10,738 nucleotides of DNA, from NCBI GenBank assembly GCA_023664705.1, contig JAMPFE010000065.1, forward strand, positions 1-10,738. Reading direction: 5' to 3'. Made by a program: the position numbers and the translations under genes. The notes beneath the pieces were generated by a model that worked only from the letters and a program-made list of their open reading frames with translations, did not search any database and was not told the origin of the DNA. Shown here one piece after another: positions 1-4,391 of this stretch (within the stretch, counting starts at the first letter, position 1; each line of letters begins with the position of its first letter). This stretch comes from Lachnospiraceae bacterium (lineage in GTDB: Bacteria; Bacillota; Clostridia; Oscillospirales; Ruminococcaceae).

Positions 1-2
1 TT

Positions 3-9
3 AAGGAGG
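3..9 (+). promoter_or_regulatory. Ribosome binding site of the first gene
   Basis: AAGGAGG lies 7 nt before the ATG at 17 and fixes that start. The promoter for this gene pair is not in the window, so transcription presumably enters from the left. Confidence 0.85.
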
Positions 10-16
10 TAATTTA

Positions 17-418
17 ATGGCTTGCAAGCCTGTTTGTAAATTATGCAACCGCTTGATTATAAGCCAAGCGGTCACGTTCACGGGCGGAAATCTCGTGATA
101 AATCTCCCCGCGGGGAGTTATCAAAACGGCGAAAAGTATTGTATCGTGGTGGCGCAGGCTATCCCCGATACCGCCACGATAAACGCGCCTGTCGTTGTCA
201 CGATAGGCACGGGCACGGAGCTTTATCCGCTCACAAACCGCTGCTGCGCACAAGTCACGGCTAGCGGCATACGCACACGAACGCGCTATTCAACAGTGGT
301 CTCGACAAGCGCAACGGGCGGCACGTTCAAACTTCTGGGGAACACCGCGCCTTGTCCGACAAATAACTTGACGGCGATCGACGGCACTGCCCCGGCAGCG
401 ACCGCGCCGACCACTTAA
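17..418 (+). CDS. Small conserved Cys-containing protein of clostridial phage-like clusters, function unknown
   Basis: This 133-residue protein starts with a Cys cluster (C3, C7, C10: a CxxxCxxC pattern) and continues with alternating hydrophobic and Thr/Gly-rich stretches that read as a beta-sandwich (about residues 18-110). A CC pair sits at 76-77, and the tail (122-133) is low-complexity Ala/Thr/Pro. There is no signal peptide or membrane segment. I recognise the style from a recurrent two-gene pair in Clostridia, where this protein precedes a YSRD-repeat protein, but I know of no established function. A small virion or decoration protein is a guess based on the beta-rich composition and phage setting. 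The start is fixed by AAGGAGG. It is followed 20 nt later by its partner gene with its own ribosome site, so the two are probably cotranscribed. Confidence 0.85.
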   Translation: MACKPVCKLCNRLIISQAVTFTGGNLVINLPAGSYQNGEKYCIVVAQAIPDTATINAPVVVTIGTGTELYPLTNRCCAQVTASGIRTRTRYSTVVSTSATGGTFKLLGNTAPCPTNNLTAIDGTAPAATAPTT

Positions 419-438
419 CGAAAGGAGAAATTTCACAT

Positions 439-870
439 ATGAGTATGAGAGCATTGGAAGATTTGCGCGAAACGCTTTGCAAGGAGCTTGACGAAATCTC
501 GAAGAAACGCGAGATAAACACTCAAATCCTCGAAAATATCCACAAGCTCACCGACAGCATAAAGAATATCGATAAGATAATTATGCTTGAAAACGGTGAA
601 ACGGAGTACAGTCAGGCGGGCGAACGCGGCGGTATGCGCGGATATAATTCGGGCAACAGCTACGCAAATCGCGGACAGCACTATGTGCGCGGACATTACA
701 GCCGTGACGGCGGCAATTCCTCGAACAGATACAGCCGCGACGGCTACAGTCAGGGCGGCTACAGCCGTGACAGCGGCGAGATTATGGAAACGCTCCGCGA
801 TATGATGGACGGTATGGACGACAAGGGGCGCGAGGCTATCAAGCGTTGTTTGAGAGAGCTGGGCGAGTAA
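439..870 (+). CDS. YSRD-repeat protein, partner of the preceding gene, function unknown
   Basis: This 143-residue protein has three parts. An N-terminal helical, charged region (residues 1-50) looks coiled-coil-like. A low-complexity Gly/Tyr/Ser/Arg middle (about 56-113) contains repeated YSRD units at 87-90, 98-101 and 108-111. A short amphipathic helical C-terminus (115-143) is rich in Met, Asp and Arg. The repeats are visible at DNA level as recurring tacagccg(t/c)gac units. AAAGGAG upstream supports the ATG at 439; the in-frame Met three residues later lacks a well-placed site. The gene lies 20 nt after its partner and is closed by a terminator at 891-922. The charged, aromatic repeat could bind nucleic acid or mediate assembly, but that is only inference. 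Confidence 0.85.
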   Translation: MSMRALEDLRETLCKELDEISKKREINTQILENIHKLTDSIKNIDKIIMLENGETEYSQAGERGGMRGYNSGNSYANRGQHYVRGHYSRDGGNSSNRYSRDGYSQGGYSRDSGEIMETLRDMMDGMDDKGREAIKRCLRELGE

Positions 871-890
871 CTTCCACGGTACAAAATTCT

Positions 891-922
891 ATCCACCTTG
901 CATAAGTGCGGGGTGGATTTTT
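891..922 (+). terminator. Intrinsic terminator after the two-gene unit
   Basis: ATCCACC (891-897) pairs with GGTGGAT (912-918), with an inner GCA/TGC stem (900-902 with 907-909), followed by a T-run to 922. It separates the leftmost gene pair from the next promoter at 959. Confidence 0.75.
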
Positions 923-940
923 GTTGAAAATCAACAAAAA
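918..940. repeat. Perfect AT-rich inverted repeat fused to the terminator
   Basis: TTTTTGTTGA (918-927) and TCAACAAAAA (931-940) are perfect complements around a 3-nt loop. The left arm is also the U-tract of the preceding terminator. The structure sits just upstream of the -35 box at 959. It could strengthen termination or bind a protein; function is unknown. Confidence 0.7.
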
Positions 941-958
941 CCTGCCGAAATGTTTTAC

Positions 959-987
959 TTGACAAGCCGCGTTTTGTGTGGTACAAT
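959..987 (+). promoter_or_regulatory. Sigma-A type promoter of the membrane protein/lipoprotein unit
   Basis: TTGACA (959-964), a 17-nt spacer and TACAAT (982-987): a near-perfect housekeeping promoter immediately after a terminator. It should give expression independent of the neighbouring phage genes. Confidence 0.85.
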
Positions 988-1019
988 GGTATAAAATGTG
1001 ACAATCGGAGGTATTGACT

Positions 1020-1349
1020 ATGAGAAATAAAGATGTTTTGTGTGAGGTTTTCAAGGGAGTTGCTATTGCGGGCGCTTTGGTTTCTCTGTTTTTCGCTATT
1101 ACGGGATTTATCGATGGAGTTATGTTTGGAGGTTTAATCTCGCTTGGCGTAATGCTATTATTTGGGATTGTGTATTGGTTAGTAGCATCTATAGGTAAAA
1201 TTATAGAGAATTTGAATGTTATCAAAAACAACTCCGATGTTGTTAGTGCATATTATCGTCAAATAATGTATAACCAAAGTGTTGCACAGAATTATCAACA
1301 ACCAATGCAATCAGCTCCTTTTCCTGTAAACGACAAGACGGACAACTGA
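1020..1349 (+). CDS. Small membrane protein with two predicted transmembrane segments
   Basis: This 109-residue protein has two strongly hydrophobic stretches (about residues 10-31 and 35-57), separated by a very short turn, so both ends probably lie on the same side of the membrane. The hydrophilic C-terminal tail is rich in Gln, Asn and Pro. I chose the ATG at 1020 because GGAGG (1007-1011) sits 8 nt before it; the in-frame TTG at 1014 would be only 2 nt from that site. It is the first gene behind the promoter at 959 and probably shares a transcript with the lipoprotein gene 25 nt downstream. The family was not recognised. Being paired with a lipoprotein on its own promoter suggests a cell-envelope role, such as blocking superinfection, but this is inference. 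Confidence 0.82.
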   Translation: MRNKDVLCEVFKGVAIAGALVSLFFAITGFIDGVMFGGLISLGVMLLFGIVYWLVASIGKIIENLNVIKNNSDVVSAYYRQIMYNQSVAQNYQQPMQSAPFPVNDKTDN

Positions 1350-1374
1350 TGTCCGATTTATGAGGAGGCTACTT

Positions 1375-2454
1375 ATGAAAAAATCAATTTTAGCGGGTGT
1401 TTTGGCGGCGGTTATGCTACTGTCGGGGTGTTCGGGTGTGTCCGAGGAGAGCGGCAATTCAACTGTTGAGAGCAATTCAAGCTCTCGGACGGAAAGCAGC
1501 GGTTCGTCAACGATTATTTCATCAAGCACTAGCGAGACAAGCGAAGTCTCTATTTCAGACAACAAGGAACTAGAAGAAAAGTTCAATGCAAAGTGCAAAG
1601 CTGTTGCAGAACAAATGTTTTCATTTTATGAAAATGTAGGTTATAGCGTAGAATTAACCGAACCAAGCGTTCAGTACAACAATAGCGATGATAGTCTATT
1701 TAAAATTTATGTGCTTAAAGTGAGCAACGCAAATGAAGATGAGCGCATTGCTATGGCGTTTTTAGACACAAACAGTACTGATGAATATAAATATTTTCAA
1801 TCAGTGAAAAATTTTATTAACTTTCTGGGCGAGAATGCATTGGAAATTTGTGGACGTAATCAATATATGCTCGCTGTCAATTCAACTGAAAGCGGAACTA
1901 CTGAGATTTCTGTGACTGTTAATGTTGATAAAGAAAGCGTTGACGTAGTATATGGGAATAGAGCTGTGCGTTCGGCATACTCCGATAGATTGAAAAGCAT
2001 AGATATATTAAAAGATTGCAGTGAACAGCTTTCTTTGCCTGCGTTGCTCAAATTTGACGATTTGCCGCAAAATTGTGTTTCCTATGACATAACAAACGAG
2101 TACCAAGGCAAGTCATTGACACACAAATGGTACAGGTTAGACGACGGTCAAGACGATCACAACTATGTGACATATATTGACGACGGAACATACGACGATA
2201 TGACCGACGAGGAATTGATTTATTATGCGTACTCGGCTCTGCTTGACCCCCAGAATGAATTAGATAGATATAGTAACAATTTTTATTTTGCATATAAGTC
2301 GGGCGAAGAATTAGCCTGCTCTATTACATATTATGTTTCAAGCGCTTTTAAAGATTGGTCTTCGTGCAGGTGGCTTGGCGATTATGAGGACTTGAACTCT
2401 AATTTGCTTAATACGGGACTGCTAAATGTTTTGCAAGGAAAAGCAGAACAGTAA
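1375..2454 (+). CDS. Putative lipoprotein with Ser-rich linker, function unknown
   Basis: This 359-residue protein begins with a textbook lipoprotein signal: MKKS, a hydrophobic core and the lipobox LSGC with the lipidated Cys at residue 19. A linker very rich in Ser, Thr and Glu (about 20-62) follows, then an acidic extracytoplasmic region (63-359) with no domain I can name. It should be exported by Sec, lipidated and anchored on the outer face of the cytoplasmic membrane. The start is at 1375 because AGGAGG (1363-1368) is 6 nt upstream; the upstream ATG at 1360 overlaps that ribosome site and would spoil the signal peptide. Base composition is visibly richer in A+T than the genes on either side. 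Together with its own promoter and terminator this fits lysogenic cargo. Phage-encoded lipoproteins that block DNA injection are known in Gram-positive lysogens, but this one shows no specific match. Confidence 0.88.
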   Translation: MKKSILAGVLAAVMLLSGCSGVSEESGNSTVESNSSSRTESSGSSTIISSSTSETSEVSISDNKELEEKFNAKCKAVAEQMFSFYENVGYSVELTEPSVQYNNSDDSLFKIYVLKVSNANEDERIAMAFLDTNSTDEYKYFQSVKNFINFLGENALEICGRNQYMLAVNSTESGTTEISVTVNVDKESVDVVYGNRAVRSAYSDRLKSIDILKDCSEQLSLPALLKFDDLPQNCVSYDITNEYQGKSLTHKWYRLDDGQDDHNYVTYIDDGTYDDMTDEELIYYAYSALLDPQNELDRYSNNFYFAYKSGEELACSITYYVSSAFKDWSSCRWLGDYEDLNSNLLNTGLLNVLQGKAEQ

Positions 2455-2471
2455 TTGTTTTTATAAAAATC

Positions 2472-2502
2472 TCCCCTTTGCACAAAGCAGAGGGGATTTT
2501 TT
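2472..2502 (+). terminator. Intrinsic terminator after the lipoprotein gene
   Basis: TCCCCTTTGC (2472-2481) pairs with GCAGAGGGGA (2487-2496), including one G-U pair, around the loop ACAAA, followed by TTTTTT. The A-rich left flank may let it work on the other strand too. Confidence 0.9.
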
Positions 2503-2531
2503 GTGCATTTATACAAATTTTTAAAAAGCTA

Positions 2532-2560
2532 TTGACTTTTGTGTCTACAGATGATATGAT
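2532..2560 (+). promoter_or_regulatory. Promoter of the RHH/antirepressor operon
   Basis: TTGACT (2532-2537), 17-nt spacer, TATGAT (2555-2560). It lies 30 nt before the RHH start codon and its -10 region is enclosed by a palindrome (2540-2573). Confidence 0.85.
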
Positions 2561-2573
2561 ATATGTAGACACA
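2540..2573. promoter_or_regulatory. Operator-like inverted repeat around the -10 box
   Basis: TGTGTCTACA (2540-2549) and TGTAGACACA (2564-2573) are perfect 10-bp inverted arms with a 14-bp spacer holding the -10 hexamer. A protein bound here would block RNA polymerase. The RHH protein encoded 16 nt downstream is the natural candidate, giving negative autoregulation of the whole operon. Confidence 0.75.
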
Positions 2574-2589
2574 GAAAAGAGGTGATAAA

Positions 2590-2784
2590 ATGTCCCCGAA
2601 AGGCAGACCTACTTTAGACCCTAAAAATACTAGTAGCCATTTCAGACTTTCAGCCCAAGACATTGAAATGCTTGATTTTTGTGCGAAAGCAACAGGGCTT
2701 ACAAAAACTGAAATCGTTCGTCAAGGTATTAGAGAGGTTTATGCCAAAATCAAAAACAGCGATAACGCCCCACACGCAAAGTGA
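2590..2784 (+). CDS. Ribbon-helix-helix (Arc/CopG-type) transcriptional repressor
   Basis: This 64-residue protein has the RHH pattern: a basic, flexible N-terminus, a short strand (about residues 16-20, SHFRL) that would enter the DNA major groove as a two-stranded sheet in the dimer, helix A (about 22-33) and helix B (about 38-53) with the usual Gly-Leu-Thr turn before it. The size is typical for Arc/CopG family repressors. A strong AAGAGGTGAT ribosome site precedes the ATG at 2590. It is the first gene of an operon ending with an antirepressor-like protein, and its promoter carries a perfect palindrome, so autorepression is the simplest reading. The last 12 codons are overlapped on the other strand by the predicted antisense RNA. 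In P22 the RHH protein Arc plays this role upstream of the antirepressor gene ant. Confidence 0.88.
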   Translation: MSPKGRPTLDPKNTSSHFRLSAQDIEMLDFCAKATGLTKTEIVRQGIREVYAKIKNSDNAPHAK

Positions 2785-2822
2785 ACGTTACCGCTGTTGC
2801 AACAGACAGGAAAGCCCTATCT
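2748..2822 (-). ncRNA. Predicted antisense RNA of about 70 nt (Sar-like)
   Basis: The minus strand has a perfect promoter and, about 70 nt later, an intrinsic terminator, with no plausible coding sequence between them. The expected 5' end is near 2821-2822 and the 3' end in the U-tract at 2756-2746. The RNA is complementary to the last 12 codons of the RHH gene and to the intercistronic leader up to 2822, including the left arm of a leader hairpin (2805-2823). It contains the palindrome CTGTTGCAACAG (2794-2805), which competes with the terminator stem. By position, size and neighbours it resembles P22 Sar RNA, made between arc and ant to repress ant translation. Existence and function are predictions. 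Confidence 0.68.
2752..2798 (-). terminator. Intrinsic terminator of the antisense RNA
   Basis: On the minus strand CAGCGGTAACG (2796-2786) pairs with CGTTATCGCTG (2767-2757): 11 pairs with one G-U, plus flanking A-U pairs, followed by TTTTTGATTTT. On the plus strand the same stem has an A-C mismatch and no T-run, so it points leftward only. Confidence 0.8.
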
Positions 2823-2874
2823 AAATCTATTATACACTAGATAGGCTTCCTTGTCAAGTACTTTTGAAAGGAAG
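2805..2874 (+). promoter_or_regulatory. Two alternative leader hairpins controlling a ribosome binding site
   Basis: Hairpin A pairs 2805-2823 with 2838-2855 (17 pairs, three single-base bulges). Hairpin B pairs CTTCCTTGTCAA (2846-2857) with TTGAAAGGAAG (2864-2874), 11 pairs with one bulged G, and buries the whole Shine-Dalgarno AAAGGAAG (2867-2874). Both need bases 2846-2855, so they exclude each other. The antisense RNA covers the left arm of A, so its binding should favour B and shut off translation. Confidence 0.62.
2829..2857 (-). promoter_or_regulatory. Perfect consensus promoter on the minus strand for the antisense RNA
   Basis: Reading the minus strand, TTGACA (2857-2852) is followed by exactly 17 nt and TATAAT (2834-2829). 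Both hexamers are full consensus. Transcription runs leftward into the 3' end of the RHH gene. Confidence 0.85.
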
Positions 2875-2880
2875 ATTTTT

Positions 2881-3114
2881 ATGGAGAAGAACGAAAAGTT
2901 ATCCGAGAGCTTGTGCAGAGCAAGCGTGTTGACCGACCAGATAAAGGCGATAGCTACTGTAGTTATTGGAAAGTACGTCCCGAACACAATGCAGTTAGAC
3001 CTTGTAAGAGGTATCAACACTTTGGCGGAACAGCTCGAAAAGCTGCTTGAAAAAATGGACGACAGGGTCTGCGCGATCGAAAGAGCAGCCGAGAGCATGT
3101 CAACTGTTATGTGA
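2881..3114 (+). CDS. Small helical protein, second gene of the antirepressor operon
   Basis: This 77-residue protein was not recognised. It looks all-helical, with a heptad-like Leu-rich stretch (about residues 38-72, with repeated Leu/Ile/Val and alternating Glu/Lys) suggesting a coiled coil or oligomer. There is no signal peptide or zinc motif. The ATG at 2881 is chosen because AAAGGAAG lies 6 nt upstream; in-frame initiation at the TTG at 2851 would have no ribosome site. Its Shine-Dalgarno is part of a predicted hairpin opposite the antisense RNA, so this is the gene directly under that control. The next gene starts 13 nt after its stop and may be translationally coupled. Confidence 0.78.
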   Translation: MEKNEKLSESLCRASVLTDQIKAIATVVIGKYVPNTMQLDLVRGINTLAEQLEKLLEKMDDRVCAIERAAESMSTVM

Positions 3115-3127
3115 AAGGCGGCGTGGA

Positions 3128-3499
3128 ATGACAAACGACAAGCAATTTGATGCTCCCGCTGCACTGGAGCAAATCGTTAAGGGCTTGCAGAGTGAAATCG
3201 TTGAAAGCGGCAAAGCCGAGCTTTGCAGGGTCGAGGATTACAAAATCGTTATCAGCCTTGATAACGCAACGTTTTACAGCGTTACGGGAAATTACAACGT
3301 TCTCGGCTATTACAACACCGTCGGCGCTGTCGGCAGCGGCAACACCGTAAACAACGGCGTTAATAACGGATTTATGTGCGGCACATCAAACGAGCCGCAA
3401 AAGGTCTTGCTTGACATCTACAGCCGCCTTGACGCGGTCGGTCAAGCGAGATTGATTACATACGCAACTAAATTGAGCAGAAAGGTCGGTGCAGTATGA
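3128..3499 (+). CDS. Phage protein with Gly/Asn-repeat linker and repressor-like C-terminus
   Basis: This 123-residue protein has a short N-terminal helical/beta part (1-50), a Gly-Asn-Val-rich repeat stretch (52-81, recurring GNxN and NNG units) and a helical C-terminus (90-120, roughly LLDIYSRLDAVGQARLITYA). The linker and C-terminal segment resemble the ends of many clostridial phage XRE-family regulators, but the N-terminal helix-turn-helix of those proteins is absent. It may be a truncated or HTH-free paralogue that oligomerises with a repressor; that is inference. The ATG at 3128 follows AAAGG (3114-3118). The reading frame extends upstream into the previous gene, but no ribosome site supports that. 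Its stop overlaps the next start (ATGA at 3496-3499), so translation of the two is coupled. Confidence 0.78.
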   Translation: MTNDKQFDAPAALEQIVKGLQSEIVESGKAELCRVEDYKIVISLDNATFYSVTGNYNVLGYYNTVGAVGSGNTVNNGVNNGFMCGTSNEPQKVLLDIYSRLDAVGQARLITYATKLSRKVGAV

Positions 3500-4293
3500 A
3501 CGAAATCAAGATAAACGACACGGTTCTCCCGATAAAGGAGTACAACGGACAGCGCGTGGTGACGTTCAAGGACGTTGACACGGTACACAGCAGACCAGAC
3601 GGAACGGCGCGGAAGCGTTTTAACGGCAACAAAAAGCACTTTATTGAGGGCGTTGACTTCTTCAGCGTTCAAATGTCCGAAAAGCGGACATTAGGATTTG
3701 ATGTGCCAAACCGAGGCTTAACGCTCCTCACCGAAAGCGGCTACCTGATGTTGGTGAAGTCGTTCACCGATGACATTGCGTGGGACGTACAACGGCAGCT
3801 GGTAAACAGCTACTTCCGCGTGAAAGCCGAACAAGCCGCGCAACGCAGAAAGCCCGCGATTGAAATGTACGGATATGAGTACATTCCTATCACGTTCAAC
3901 GACGAGCCTGTCATAACGCTGCGGGATTTCGCGCACTTCGCGAACATTTCAAGCCCCGACGTGGTACGCGGCGGATTGGAAAAGACGTGCGAACGCCACG
4001 AGGACTATTACATTCTGCAATACGACGATTTAGCGGCGTTCAAAGCGGAAAACCCGAGTTTCGGCAGACGCGCGGCGGCTCTTGTGGTCTTGTCCGAAAG
4101 GGCGGTTATAAAGTTGGAGAGCTACTACTGCGTTAAGGGCAAGGTGCGACATCTTTTCGAGGGCAGAGAAGAAACGCCCCCGCCCGTGATTGTCGCTCCC
4201 GAAAGACCCGCTCCGACAGCCGAGGCTTGTCTCGCGGCGATAGACGTGCTTAAATCCGCCCTTGACAGTATCGCTCGGGCGATAACGAAATAA
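3496..4293 (+). CDS. ORF6N-domain phage antirepressor-like protein
   Basis: This 265-residue protein carries an ORF6N domain at about residues 9-110, with the family's hallmark segments: LPIKEYNGQRVVTF, the GTARKRFNxNKKHFIEG region and GLTLLTESGYLMLVKSF followed by WDVQRQLVNSYF. Residues about 128-222 read as a second, diverged copy of the same fold (VITLRDFA, then HEDYYIL, then LVVLSERAVIKLESYY). A Pro-rich hinge (226-241) and a short helix finish the protein. ORF6N/Bro-N/KilA-N proteins are DNA-binding phage and viral proteins, often antirepressors that relieve the lysogenic repressor. Its start overlaps the preceding stop, so it is the last gene of the RHH-led operon and is closed by a terminator at 4303-4331. 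No CI-like repressor gene is visible in the window to serve as a target. Confidence 0.87.
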   Translation: MNEIKINDTVLPIKEYNGQRVVTFKDVDTVHSRPDGTARKRFNGNKKHFIEGVDFFSVQMSEKRTLGFDVPNRGLTLLTESGYLMLVKSFTDDIAWDVQRQLVNSYFRVKAEQAAQRRKPAIEMYGYEYIPITFNDEPVITLRDFAHFANISSPDVVRGGLEKTCERHEDYYILQYDDLAAFKAENPSFGRRAAALVVLSERAVIKLESYYCVKGKVRHLFEGREETPPPVIVAPERPAPTAEACLAAIDVLKSALDSIARAITK

Positions 4294-4337
4294 CACACAG
4301 ACAATTCTCCCCCGAAGTGGGGGAGAATTTTGTGTTA
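4291..4337 (+). terminator. Strong intrinsic terminator after the antirepressor gene
   Basis: AATTCTCCCCC (4303-4313) and GGGGGAGAATT (4319-4329) form a perfect 11-bp stem with loop GAAGT. A second outer pairing, TAACACA (4291-4297) with TGTGTTA (4331-4337), extends the hairpin and would include the stop codon of the preceding gene. Confidence 0.88.
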
Positions 4338-4380
4338 TATCCTTGACAATAACGATATTTTGTGTTATAATCTTGACAAT
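4328..4380 (+). repeat. Two 23-bp direct repeats spanning the integrase promoter
   Basis: Copies at 4328-4350 and 4358-4380 both read TTTTGTGTTATA, two variable bases, CTTGACAAT: 21 of 23 positions match with a period of exactly 30 bp, about three helical turns. The -35 box lies in copy one and the -10 box in copy two, so a protein binding these repeats would directly control the integrase promoter. Confidence 0.8.
4343..4371 (+). promoter_or_regulatory. Consensus promoter of the integrase gene
   Basis: TTGACA (4343-4348), 17-nt spacer, TATAAT (4366-4371), both hexamers perfect. It lies just downstream of a terminator, so integrase has its own transcription unit. Confidence 0.9.
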
Positions 4381-4391
4381 GGGGTGAGATT

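Noticed and set aside
1360..1374. Earlier ATG for the lipoprotein
   Set aside because: It overlaps the AGGAGG that serves the ATG at 1375, and adds residues in front of a classical lipoprotein signal peptide.
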